Positions 16,996 to 25,397 of a stretch of 64,000 nt of DNA are shown here, piece by piece (position 1 is the stretch's first letter; every line of letters starts with the position of its first letter). The notes beneath the pieces are model-generated. The model did not search any database. It was given only the letters and a program-made list of their open reading frames with translations, and was not told the DNA's origin. The DNA is from Streptomyces shenzhenensis. GTDB lineage: Bacteria; Actinomycetota; Actinomycetes; Streptomycetales; Streptomycetaceae. The stretch is taken from NCBI RefSeq assembly GCF_003688995.1, contig NZ_PENI01000019.1:117123-181122 (forward strand). Direction: 5' to 3'. The position numbers and the translations under genes were made by a program.

Positions 16996-18222
16996 TCAGT
17001 CCGTTCTCGTTACGACGGCGGCCGCGTTGAAGCCGCCTTCGCCGCGTGCCAGGACCAGCGCCGCGTCGCCAGTGAGCGGACGGGCGTCGCCCGTCACCAA
17101 GTCCACGGGACAGTCCGCAGCGACCGAGGTGACGTGCGCGGTGGGCGGTACGATGCCGTCACGCAGAGCGAGCAGCGCAGAGACCAGGTCAAGGGCCGCC
17201 CCGCCCGCATACAGGCGGCCGGTCTGCGCCTTCGGCACGGCGACCTGCACCCCGCGGTTGCCGAACACCGCGGCGAGTGCGGCCGCTTCTGCGCGGTCCG
17301 CCTCGCGGACGCCGGCCGCGTCCGCGAAGACGACGGCGATGTCGCCGGGTCGGCGGTCCGCGTCCGTGAGAGCCGCGCGGATCGCACGCTCCAGGCCGTC
17401 CGCCTCGGGGGCGCTCGGGTCGGGGTCGAAAGTGGCCGCGTAGCCGGCGAGTTGACCGTACACGCGGGCACCCCGCTCCGCGGCGCACACCGGGTCCTCC
17501 AGGACCACGTACGCGCCGCCCTCGCCCGGGACATGGCCCGAGGCAGCCTCGTCGAACGGCAGGTACGCGCGGTCCGGGCGGTCCTCGGTGCTGAGACGGC
17601 CGGAGGCGAGCTGTCCCGCGAGACCGAGCGGGCACAGCGCGCCGTCGACGCCGCCCGCGAGCATCGCCTTCGTGCCCTTACGGATCTGCCGCCGCGCGTG
17701 CCCGATGGCGTCGAGCCCGCCGGCCTGGTCGGTGACGACGGCGCTGCTCGGGCCCTTCAAGCCGTGCCGGATGGAGATCTGGCCGGTGTTGACGGCGTAG
17801 AACCAGGCGAAGGACTGGTAAGCGCTGACGAACTGGCCGCCCTTGCTCCACAGGTTCTGCAACTCGCGCTGGCCGAACTCGAAGCCGCCCATCGACGAGG
17901 CCGAGGAGACGCCCGCCTCGTACGGGGCCATGGCGGCGAGGTCGAGGCCACTGTCCTTCAGGGCCTCGTCCGCCGCGTACAGGGCCAGCCGGGTCATGTG
18001 GTCGGTCTGCGGCAGCAGTCGGCTTGGGACGTGCTCGGTGGCCTCGAAGCCGGGCACCTCGCCCGCGAGCCGCACCGGGTAGCCGGAGGCGTCGAAGCGG
18101 GTAATCTCCGCAATACCGTTCACGCCTTCGGCAATGGCCGACCAGTGGACGGCGACACCGAGCCCGGTGGGGGCGGCGGCTCCCATGCCGGTGATCACGG
18201 GACGGGTAGCGGTGGCCGTCAC
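16996..18222 (-). CDS. Ketosynthase chain-length factor (KS-beta)
   Basis: A 408-residue KS-beta subunit that pairs with KS-alpha and sets chain length. The KS-alpha nucleophile is replaced by Gln166 in VVTDQAGGLDAIGHA, the hallmark of chain-length factors; this Gln is linked to malonyl decarboxylation and priming. Thiolase-fold motifs are otherwise kept (GEGGAYVVLED, PKAQTGRLYAGGAALD). It starts with GTG at 18222 inside the TGA of KS-alpha (GTGA overlap), so the two are translationally coupled and made in equal amounts. Chain length cannot be read reliably by eye. Confidence 0.96.
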   Translation of the reverse strand: MTATATRPVITGMGAAAPTGLGVAVHWSAIAEGVNGIAEITRFDASGYPVRLAGEVPGFEATEHVPSRLLPQTDHMTRLALYAADEALKDSGLDLAAMAPYEAGVSSASSMGGFEFGQRELQNLWSKGGQFVSAYQSFAWFYAVNTGQISIRHGLKGPSSAVVTDQAGGLDAIGHARRQIRKGTKAMLAGGVDGALCPLGLAGQLASGRLSTEDRPDRAYLPFDEAASGHVPGEGGAYVVLEDPVCAAERGARVYGQLAGYAATFDPDPSAPEADGLERAIRAALTDADRRPGDIAVVFADAAGVREADRAEAAALAAVFGNRGVQVAVPKAQTGRLYAGGAALDLVSALLALRDGIVPPTAHVTSVAADCPVDLVTGDARPLTGDAALVLARGEGGFNAAAVVTRTD

Positions 18223-19487
18223 GCGGCGCTCCTCTCGGGACGGGCGAGGACAACGGCGCTCTGGAAGCCTCCGAAGCCACTGCCGACGCTAAGGACGGAG
18301 TCGACCCGGGCCTCGCGCGCGGTCAAGGGGACGTAGTCGAGATCACACAGCGGATCGAACTCGTGCAGGTTCGCCGTCGGCGGGATCAGATGGTGCTCCA
18401 TCGCAAGGACGCACGCGACGAGTTCGAGCGCGCCGATCGCGCCGAGGGAATGTCCGATCATCGACTTGATGGAGCTGACAGGCACCCGGTGGGCGTGCTC
18501 ACCGAGCGACGTCTTAAAGGCGGCGGTCTCGTGCCGATCGTTCTGCTTGGTGCTGGAGCCGTGCGCGTTGACGTAGTCGATCTGCCCGGACGCGAGCCGC
18601 GCCTCTGTGAGCGCCACCCGGATCGCCTCGGCCATCTCCGCGCCGTCCGAACGCAGTCCGGTCATGTGGTACGCGTTGCTGCGCGTGCCGAACCCTGCGA
18701 CCTCGGCGTAGATGCGGGCGCCGCGGCGCCGTGCGTGCTCCAGTTCCTCCAGGATCAGCACCGCGGCGCCTTCGCCGAGGACGAGCCCGTTGCGGGTGTT
18801 GTCGAATGGACGGGAGGCGTGCTCGGGGTCGTCGTTGCGGGGCGTGGTCGCCTTGATGGCGTCGAAGCAGGCGAGCGTGATCGGAGAGATCGGCGCGTCG
18901 GTGCCGCCGGCGACGATGATGTCGGCGCTGCCCTCGCGGATGAGGTCGGCGCCGTGGCCGACGGCGTCAAGACCCGAGGTGCAGCCGTCGGAGACCAGCG
19001 AGACCGGGCCCTTGGCGCCGACCTCGCGGGCCAGCTCGGCGGCCAGTGAACTCGGGACAAAGTGGTCGTAGAGCCGGGGCACCACGTACTCAGGGTCGAC
19101 GAGCCAGTGGGCGCCGCCGTCGCTCAGGACGACGTACTCGTCCTCCATCGACGTGGTGCAGCCGACCGCACAGCCGAGCGACACCCCCGTGCTCTCGGCT
19201 CGCGGGGTCGCGAGGTCGAGGCCGGAGTCGGCGATCGCTTCCCGGGCCGCGACCAGTGCGAATTGGCCCGCGCGGTCGAGCCTGCGCTCCTCCTGCGGGG
19301 ACAGCCCAGCCGCCGCGGGCTGGAAGTCGACCTCAGCCGCGACCTGTGAGCGGTACGGGGAGGCATCGAAGAGGGAGATCGTGCGGGTGGCCGTCCGCCC
19401 GGTCGACAGCAGATCCCAGTACCGCTTGATCCCTGTTCCCCCGGGCGCCACCGCACCGATCCCGGTTATGACGACGCGTCGTTCCAT
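18219..19487 (-). CDS. Beta-ketoacyl synthase KS-alpha
   Basis: The 422-residue catalytic subunit of the minimal PKS. Cys169 in VSDGCTSGLDAVGHG is the acyl-binding nucleophile, at the same number as in ActI-ORF1. The catalytic histidines lie in VNAHGSSTKQND and SIKSMIGHSLGAIGA. I prefer ATG 19487 (MERRVVITGIGAVAP) with GAGG upstream; an ATG two codons earlier is possible. The ORF stays open to 21773 but that part runs antiframe through the MAT gene. It follows the MAT stop after 8 bases and overlaps the chain-length factor by 4, so transcription as one operon is near certain. Confidence 0.97.
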   Translation of the reverse strand: MERRVVITGIGAVAPGGTGIKRYWDLLSTGRTATRTISLFDASPYRSQVAAEVDFQPAAAGLSPQEERRLDRAGQFALVAAREAIADSGLDLATPRAESTGVSLGCAVGCTTSMEDEYVVLSDGGAHWLVDPEYVVPRLYDHFVPSSLAAELAREVGAKGPVSLVSDGCTSGLDAVGHGADLIREGSADIIVAGGTDAPISPITLACFDAIKATTPRNDDPEHASRPFDNTRNGLVLGEGAAVLILEELEHARRRGARIYAEVAGFGTRSNAYHMTGLRSDGAEMAEAIRVALTEARLASGQIDYVNAHGSSTKQNDRHETAAFKTSLGEHAHRVPVSSIKSMIGHSLGAIGALELVACVLAMEHHLIPPTANLHEFDPLCDLDYVPLTAREARVDSVLSVGSGFGGFQSAVVLARPERSAA

Positions 19488-19495
19488 GGGCATCC

Positions 19496-20578
19496 TCACT
19501 CGATGTCGGCGGGAACCGGCGCTCCGGCCCCCGGATGTAACCGTGTCAAGTCGGTCTGGAGACCCGCTGGAACCGGCCTGGACGCCCGTGCGGCCGAGTC
19601 GGCTGCCGGTGCGCCCGCGAGTTCGGCGAGGGCTTTCGCGAAGTACACGCACTCGGCGTCCGGTTCGCCCGGTTGCGCGGACAGCAGACCGATCGCCCGG
19701 GAGCCTCCCTTCGCGACCCTCGGATGGCGGCGCGCGAGCGCGGTGAGCCCTTGTCCGGGGCCCGCCTCGGCGAGCACCACGTCCTGATCGGCGAGCACCA
19801 TGTCGAGCGCCGGCCCGAACAGCACGGGACGCGCCGGCTGGAGCGCCCAGAACCGCAGGTCCCGGGCACGTTCGTAAGTCAATGGCCCAGGCTCGTACGC
19901 GGAGTACAGCACCATCCGGGGCGGACGGATCGGCACCGAGGCGAGCAGCGGCAGCGCGTGCAGGGCCGCCTCGGTGAGCACAGGGCTGTGGAACGGGTTG
20001 AGCGCGCGGGCCCTGCGGCACGTCACGCCGGCGGCGCGCAGCCTCTCCTCGGCGATGCGCAAGCCCTCCTCGGGGCCGGCGAGCAGCACCTGGCGGGGCG
20101 CGTTGACGGCTCCGACGACGACCTCGTCCGAGGTGTACGGGGCGACCTCGTCGGGACCTGCCTGCACGGCGAGCATGCCGCCCGGCGGGCTGCCGTCGAG
20201 CTGAGCGATCCGGTCCGCCATCACGGCCACGGCGTCGGCCGGCTCGAAGACACCGGCGAGGGTGGCCGCGACGACCTCGCCGACGCTGTGCCCGAGCAGG
20301 GCGGCGGGCCGCACCCCGGCGTCGAGGACCGTCCGGCCGAGGGCCCAGTCCAGCGAGAACAGCAGCGGCTGCGCGGTGCGCAGACTGTCGGTCTCCGGGC
20401 TGCGACGGGCGGCGAGCCAGTCGGCGCGCAGCTCGAACCCGTGTGCGCGCCAAAGCTCGAGGACCTCGTCCATACGTCTCCGGAATCCCGAGTGCGCGTG
20501 GTAGAGGCCGACACCCATGCCTGGCTGCTGCGCACCCTGTCCGGGAAACAGCAGGACGGCCGACGGCGGTGCGGTCAC
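19496..20578 (-). CDS. Malonyl/acyl-CoA:ACP transacylase of the PKS
   Basis: A 360-residue acyltransferase domain protein. LFPGQGAQQPGMG opens it, the nucleophile is Ser98 in LLGHSVGEVVAATLAG, and NPFHSPV carries the catalytic His. It starts at GTG 20578 with an AGGAG site. Most type II clusters borrow the fatty-acid malonyl transferase. A dedicated copy together with a KASIII homologue is typical of clusters primed by non-acetate starters (daunorubicin DpsC/DpsD, R1128, frenolicin). It may load the starter or edit acetyl primers. The C-terminal 50 residues are Ala/Pro-rich and weakly conserved. Confidence 0.9.
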   Translation of the reverse strand: MTAPPSAVLLFPGQGAQQPGMGVGLYHAHSGFRRRMDEVLELWRAHGFELRADWLAARRSPETDSLRTAQPLLFSLDWALGRTVLDAGVRPAALLGHSVGEVVAATLAGVFEPADAVAVMADRIAQLDGSPPGGMLAVQAGPDEVAPYTSDEVVVGAVNAPRQVLLAGPEEGLRIAEERLRAAGVTCRRARALNPFHSPVLTEAALHALPLLASVPIRPPRMVLYSAYEPGPLTYERARDLRFWALQPARPVLFGPALDMVLADQDVVLAEAGPGQGLTALARRHPRVAKGGSRAIGLLSAQPGEPDAECVYFAKALAELAGAPAADSAARASRPVPAGLQTDLTRLHPGAGAPVPADIE

Positions 20579-20894
20579 GGCGGATCTCCTCTCCTCGGTG
20601 TCCCGCCATGCTGGGAGCGCCGTCTGGAGTCTGGGTCGACCCGGGGCACAACGGCCGGCGCCGTGCGCACCACCCTCGCGCCGTCCCGGAACGTGCCCGA
20701 GCAGGGCCGCTCCAGTCGTGCTGGACCGCTCGTCCACTGGTCGACCGGACTGTTGTCCCGGCCGGAGGCACGCGACCCGTTGCCCCGGCGCGCCGCGGTG
20801 GTACGAGGGCCGCCGGGCCGGGCACCACCCGGACCGGCGGCCGTCGGCGTCCGCGGGGCTCCCTTCTGGACAGCCGGTGAAAGGGCATCGGGAC
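20579..20894. other. Divergent promoter region between MAT and KASIII
   Basis: No gene in these 316 bp. It must drive the core synthase operon (leftward) and KASIII (rightward), and is the most likely target of the cluster SARPs. I looked for heptameric direct repeats of the SARP kind and saw none clear enough to report. Confidence 0.5.
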
Positions 20895-21935
20895 ATGAGG
20901 TTCGACGATCTGTACATCGCCGGGGCGGCCGTGCACCTGGAGGGCAGGAGCACCATGGCGGAGGCGCTGCGGGACGGGCGGTGCGACGAGCGCACCGCGA
21001 CCCGTAGCGGGATCGCCTCCGTCGCGGTGTCGACGGGCACCTCCGCGCCCGAGCTCGCGGTGGGCGCGGCACGGCACGTGCTGGAGCGGACGGATACGCA
21101 TCCCGCCGACATCGATCTGGTGCTGCACGCCACCGTGCAGCACCAAGGGCACGACTTGTGGGCTCCGGCCTCTTACATCCAGCGTTGCGCGGTCGGCAAC
21201 CGGTGCCCCGCGATCGAGATCAAACAGCTCTCCAACGGGGGCATGGCAGCGCTGGAACTCGCGTCCGGCTATCTCGTCGGCGCGCCCGGCCGTACGGCCG
21301 CGCTGCTGACGACGGGTGACGTGTTCGGCGAGCCCGGCTTCGACCGCTGGCGCAGTGACCCCGGCACGGTGTATGGCGACGCGGGAACCGCGCTCCTCCT
21401 CAACCGGGGGCACACGGGCTTCGCACGCCTCCGCAGCCTCGTGACCGTGTCGGATGCCGATCTTGAGCAGATGCACCGGGGGCGGGACCCGTTCTCGCCG
21501 GTGCCGTTCGCGGTGCGGCAGCCGATCGATCTGGGACTGCTCCAGCGCGCGTTCATCGAGGACACCGGGCGGTCGTACAGTGTCGCCCGGATCACGGCCG
21601 GGCAGGACGAGACGCTGAAGCGCGCGCTCGCCGAGGCGGACCGCACCCTCGCCGACATCTCCTGGTTCGTGCTGCCGAACTTCGGGCGCGGCCGGCTGGG
21701 CTCGACGTTCCTTCGCCGCTGGAGCATCCCGGAGGAACGGACCACCTGGCAGTGGGGCCGTTCGGTGGGGCACCTCGGGGCCGGCGACCAGTTCGCGGGC
21801 CTCGCGTTCCTCACTGGTGCGGGCCGGGCTCGGGCCGGTGAGTCGGGCCTGCTGTTCGGGGTCGGCGCCGGGTTCACCTGGAGCTGCGCGGTCGTGGAGT
21901 TCACGGGTACGGGCTCATGGGCGACCGGCGCGTGA
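20895..21935 (+). CDS. KASIII-like starter-unit ketosynthase with Ser in the active site
   Basis: A 346-residue protein of the FabH/thiolase fold. Where FabH has the nucleophilic Cys (in AACSGF) this protein has Ser113 in EIKQLSNGGMAALELA, the substitution found in DpsC of daunorubicin synthesis, which selects the starter acyl-CoA. GRSVGHLGAGDQFAGLAFL near the C-terminus matches the late KASIII motif of this subgroup. It should choose or transfer a short (possibly branched) acyl starter. ATG 20895 follows a GAAAGGG stretch. The gene is divergent from MAT and overlaps the phosphopantetheinyl transferase remnant. Confidence 0.9.
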   Translation: MRFDDLYIAGAAVHLEGRSTMAEALRDGRCDERTATRSGIASVAVSTGTSAPELAVGAARHVLERTDTHPADIDLVLHATVQHQGHDLWAPASYIQRCAVGNRCPAIEIKQLSNGGMAALELASGYLVGAPGRTAALLTTGDVFGEPGFDRWRSDPGTVYGDAGTALLLNRGHTGFARLRSLVTVSDADLEQMHRGRDPFSPVPFAVRQPIDLGLLQRAFIEDTGRSYSVARITAGQDETLKRALAEADRTLADISWFVLPNFGRGRLGSTFLRRWSIPEERTTWQWGRSVGHLGAGDQFAGLAFLTGAGRARAGESGLLFGVGAGFTWSCAVVEFTGTGSWATGA

Positions 21936-22621
21936 GCGGCCTGCTGCGCGTGACGGTGTGGGCTGGCTGGGTCGCGGACGACGGCCCGGCCCCCGATCCG
22001 TCGCTGCTCTCCTCGGCCGAACTGCACCGGATGCGCCGTATCCGACGGCCGCTCGCCGCACACCGCTGAGCCGCCTCGCACACGGCGTTGCGACGTATCC
22101 TCGCCGAACGGGTCGGGACGGACGCCTCCCGAGCGCCTGCTCATCGGCCGGTCCCCGTGCCCACACTGCGGCACCCTCGGCCATGGCCCGCCGGCCCTGT
22201 TGGACTCCCCTGTCCCCGTGATGTTCAGCCTGTCCCGTTCGGGACCACACTGGTTGGTGGCGGTGGCACCGGGCTTTCCCGTGGGCGTGGACGTGGAACG
22301 GGAACGGCCCGTGGACATCGACGCCATCGCCCGCCGGGCGCTCTCGTCCAGCGGCGGGTCGTCTCCTCTCAGGGACCTGCGGCGTTGTTCCGCTGCTGGA
22401 CTCGCAAGGAGGCGGTTGCCAAGGCGATGGGCACGGGCGTCGCGACGGATCTGCGCCGTATCGAGACCCACCCGGAGTGCCCGGACTCGGCCCGCACCCC
22501 CGCGAGTTGGCGGGTCCACACCCTCCCAGCCCTCGCGGGCGCCCACGCCTCCCTCGCGGTTCCGGACGTCGTCGCGATCACCTGGCGGGCCTGTGCCCGG
22601 GAGCCGGGCGCCGGCGGGTGA
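21917..22621 (+). pseudogene. Sfp-type phosphopantetheinyl transferase, broken
   Basis: Pieces of one PPTase are spread over three frames. Frame A from ATG 21917 reads LRVTVWAGWVAD and LLSSAELHRMRRI, hits a TGA near 22067, then continues AASHTALRRILAERVG. Frame B reads PERLLIGRSPCPHCGTLGH, VMFSLSRSGPHWLVAVAPG and GVDVERERPVDIDAIARR (the Mg-binding GxDxE motif). Frame C reads ALFRCWTRKEAVAKAMGTGV (the WxxKEAxxK motif) and runs to the stop at 22621. One nonsense codon and two frameshifts are needed to restore it. It overlaps the KASIII 3' end, so it was part of that operon. The ACP would then be activated by another PPTase. Confidence 0.85.
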
Positions 22622-22639
22622 CGGCAGTCCCGGGCTCGG

Positions 22640-23605
22640 TCAGGGCGTCGCCGACGGGTTGACGACCGACTTCTCGACCGCCGCGGGTTCCAGCTGCCAC
22701 TTCTTGAGGATCTTCACGTAAGTGCCGTCCTGGATGAGCTGGTTCACCGCATCCCTGACGGGTTCGGAGAGCGGAGAGCCCTTCTTGACGGCGAGACCGA
22801 CGTTCTTGCGCCCGGTCTCGCCGAGGAAGCGCAGATCAGGCTGCTGGGTGGCCGCGTAGCGCAGCACGCTGGACGACGTCATCAGCACGTCCACCCGACC
22901 CTGACGCAGCGCCAGGAAGTGGGAGGCGGCGTCCGGATAGGTGCTGACCGTGATCGGCTTCCTGTCGTCGGCGGCGCACTTCTTGCTCGCCGCTCGGAGG
23001 TCGGCTTCGAACGTGGTGCCCGTACCGGTGCCGACACGCAGTCCGCAGAGTTGCTCAAGGTCGTCGACCTTCTTCAGCTTGCTGTCGTTCCGTACGGCGA
23101 ACCCGGTGCCGTCGGTGATGTAGAGGACGAAGTCGAGAACCTGCTCGCGCTCCTCGGTCACGGCGAGATTCGCAGTGCCGAGGTCGTAGCGGTCGGCGTT
23201 TAGACCGGTGATGAGGGAGGCGCCGCTGACATGCTTGCGCTGCACCTTCAGCCCAAGGACACGGGCCACGGCCTCGGAGATGTCGATGTCGACGCCGCGT
23301 GGCTCTCCGCCGTCCTCGGGGCTGAACGCGATGGGGGGCACGCCGATGCCGGAACCGATGCGCAGCACTCCGGACCGACGCAGCTTCGCGGGCAGCTCCG
23401 AGGAGATGGCGGAATCCTCGTGCACCGCGGAGACCACGTCCTCACGGCCGAGACCGGCAGCCCGGGTGTCCTCGGGGATCTCCTCCGTACCGGAGCCACA
23501 GGCCGCAAGGAGCAGGGTGAGCAGGGTCGCTGTGGCGAGGGCTTGAGCGGTGCGCGGTCGGCGTCCGCGCACGCCCGTGGAACGCGTGGCCGGAGTGGGG
23601 GACAT
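22640..23605 (-). CDS. Amino-acid-type ABC transporter substrate-binding lipoprotein
   Basis: A 321-residue family 3 solute-binding protein (GlnH/FliY type). The N-terminus ends in the lipobox LLAACGSG, so it is tethered outside the membrane. Family motifs include LRIGSGIGVPPIAF, GVDIDISEAVARVLGL, DLGTANLAVTEEREQVLDF and LCGLRVGTGTGTTFEADL. ATG 23605 has GAGGAGG upstream. It is last in the group permease (24425), ATPase (23679), binding protein on the minus strand, after a 73-bp gap. The ligand is uncertain. Inside a polyketide cluster it may import a precursor amino acid for the starter unit or take part in product handling. Similar transporter genes occur in rishirilide-type clusters as I remember them. 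Confidence 0.88.
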   Translation of the reverse strand: MSPTPATRSTGVRGRRPRTAQALATATLLTLLLAACGSGTEEIPEDTRAAGLGREDVVSAVHEDSAISSELPAKLRRSGVLRIGSGIGVPPIAFSPEDGGEPRGVDIDISEAVARVLGLKVQRKHVSGASLITGLNADRYDLGTANLAVTEEREQVLDFVLYITDGTGFAVRNDSKLKKVDDLEQLCGLRVGTGTGTTFEADLRAASKKCAADDRKPITVSTYPDAASHFLALRQGRVDVLMTSSSVLRYAATQQPDLRFLGETGRKNVGLAVKKGSPLSEPVRDAVNQLIQDGTYVKILKKWQLEPAAVEKSVVNPSATP

Positions 23606-23678
23606 CGTGCCTCCTCGACGGGGCTGGGCTGTGCTCTGGGCATGGCGGGGAGCGGGGCGAAGGAACCGCGGCCCCACG

Positions 23679-24428
23679 TCAGTTGCTGGTCAGGAAGCGG
23701 ACTGTGCGGTCGTTGCGCGGGGCGTCGAAGACCTCCTGCGGCGGGCCCGTCTCGACGATCCGGCCGTTGTCCATGAAGACGACCTGGTCGGCGATCTCCC
23801 GGGCGAACCGCATCTCGTGCGTGACGACGATCATCGTCATCCCGCCGTCGGCGAGTTCCCGGATCACCGTCAGCACATCCCGGGTGAGTTCGGGGTCGAG
23901 CGCGCTGGTCGGCTCGTCGAACAGCATCGCCCTGGGTTCCATGGCCAGAGCCCGTGCGATCGCCGCCCGTTGCTGCTCCCCGCCGGAGAGCTGGTGCGGC
24001 CGGGACGTCTCCTTCCCGGCGAGACCGACTCGGGCGAGCAGGTCGCGAGCCCGCTCTTCGGCAGCGGCCCGCTTCAGTCCGAGCAGGGCACGAGGAGCCT
24101 CCGTGACGTTGTCCAGGACGGTCATGTGCGGGAAGAGCCTGAAGTTCTGGAAGACCATGCCGGTACGGGTGCGCTGCCGGGCGACGTCGCGGCGGGACCG
24201 CTCGTAGAGCCGGTCGCCTCGCCACTCATGGCCGACGAGTTCGCCGTCGACGACGATGCGTCCCGCGTCGATCCGCTCGAGCCGGTTGACGCATCGCAGC
24301 AAGGTGCTCTTGCCGGACCCCGACGGGCCGATGACACAGGTGACAGTGGACTCGGCAACGCTGAGCGAGACGTCGTCCAGCACGGTCAGCGCGCCGAACG
24401 ACTTGCGGACACCGACGGCCTCGATCAT
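23679..24428 (-). CDS. Amino-acid-type ABC transporter ATP-binding protein
   Basis: A 249-residue GlnQ/HisP-type ATPase. Walker A is GPSGSGKST, the Q-loop is VFQNFRLFPHMTV, the signature is LSGGEQQR, Walker B is AMLFDEPTSALDPEL and the H-loop is VVTHEM. It energises the permease encoded just upstream and overlaps that gene's stop by 4 bases, so the two are translationally coupled. Binding protein 22640-23605 completes the importer. All catalytic motifs are intact. Confidence 0.94.
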   Translation of the reverse strand: MIEAVGVRKSFGALTVLDDVSLSVAESTVTCVIGPSGSGKSTLLRCVNRLERIDAGRIVVDGELVGHEWRGDRLYERSRRDVARQRTRTGMVFQNFRLFPHMTVLDNVTEAPRALLGLKRAAAEERARDLLARVGLAGKETSRPHQLSGGEQQRAAIARALAMEPRAMLFDEPTSALDPELTRDVLTVIRELADGGMTMIVVTHEMRFAREIADQVVFMDNGRIVETGPPQEVFDAPRNDRTVRFLTSN

Positions 24429-25384
24429 CCTCGGTCCCCCGTGGCGTAGCGGCGTTCTACGAAGTGCTGGACGACGCTGAGCAGCGTGGTCAGCAGCAGG
24501 TACCAGAGCGTGGCCACCAACAGCAGCGGGATGACCAGGTAGTTGCGGTTGTAGATCAGCTGGGTCGCGTACAGCAGGTCCTGCACGGCGATGACGCTGA
24601 CAATGGACGTGCCTTTCAGCAGGCCGATGATCTGGCTGCCGGCGGGGGGCAGGATCGCGGGCATGGCCTGTGGCAGCACGATCCGGCGGAAGATCCGCCA
24701 GCCGCCGAGGCCAAGGGCCTCGGCGGCCTCGGTCTGGTCACGGCTTACGGACAGGATGCCGGCCCGGACGATCTCGGCGAGCTGCCCGGCTTCGTGCAGA
24801 ACGAGCGATATGACGGCGGCCGTGAGGCTGCTGATCATCCGCTCGGTGGAGAACTCGGTGAACCTGGGCCCGAACGGGATACCGAGCGACAGCTTGGGGT
24901 ACAGCAGCGAGATGTTGTACCAGAACAGCAGTTGTACGAGCATCGGAACGGATCGGAACAGCCAGGTGTAACCGAAGCTCAAGGTCACGAGGATCGGGTT
25001 GCGGGACAGCCTCATCACCGCGAGCGCGATGCCCAGGACGAAGCCGCCGGAGAAGGCGACCGCGGTCAGCAACAGGGTGGTGCCGAGCCCGGCGAGGACA
25101 GCATCTGCGGTGACGTACTTGGCGACCACGTCCCAGCGGAACGCGTCGTTCGTGACCAGGGCGTTGACGGCCATCGCTAGCAGGACGAGGCCAGCCACGG
25201 CGACCACCCCGCGAAGCGGTCGCGGGCGGGGCCTCGCGAATGCCGCGTCGGCCCCGTCCACCGACGTCCGTCCCACCCCACCGGGCCTTTCCGAACGGGC
25301 CTTGCGGGCACGGGACGTACGGTCCTCGCCGCCGGTACCGTCGCCCGGGCCGGTGTGGCCGTGCTCGGTGCGCAGGGAAACCAT
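24425..25384 (-). CDS. Amino-acid-type ABC transporter permease
   Basis: A 319-residue HisM/GlnP-type inner membrane permease. A polar N-terminal tail of about 60 residues precedes the first helix (VVAVAGLVLLAMAVNALV), then about five more helices. The EAA-loop motif is EAAEALGLGGWRIFRRIVLPQA. The long tail, rich in Gly, Arg and Ser, is unusual and may mean the true start is further in, but ATG 25384 is the only good start before the first helix that I see. It is the first gene of the transporter group, 13 bases after the luciferase-like monooxygenase stop, so the transporter probably shares that operon. Confidence 0.88.
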   Translation of the reverse strand: MVSLRTEHGHTGPGDGTGGEDRTSRARKARSERPGGVGRTSVDGADAAFARPRPRPLRGVVAVAGLVLLAMAVNALVTNDAFRWDVVAKYVTADAVLAGLGTTLLLTAVAFSGGFVLGIALAVMRLSRNPILVTLSFGYTWLFRSVPMLVQLLFWYNISLLYPKLSLGIPFGPRFTEFSTERMISSLTAAVISLVLHEAGQLAEIVRAGILSVSRDQTEAAEALGLGGWRIFRRIVLPQAMPAILPPAGSQIIGLLKGTSIVSVIAVQDLLYATQLIYNRNYLVIPLLLVATLWYLLLTTLLSVVQHFVERRYATGDRG

Positions 25385-25397
25385 CGGCGATCCGTCC

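Noticed and set aside
19488..21773. Upstream extension of the KS-alpha frame giving an 1184-residue protein
   Set aside because: The extension runs through the MAT gene in another frame and through the divergent promoter. The ribosome site and family start both favour 19487.
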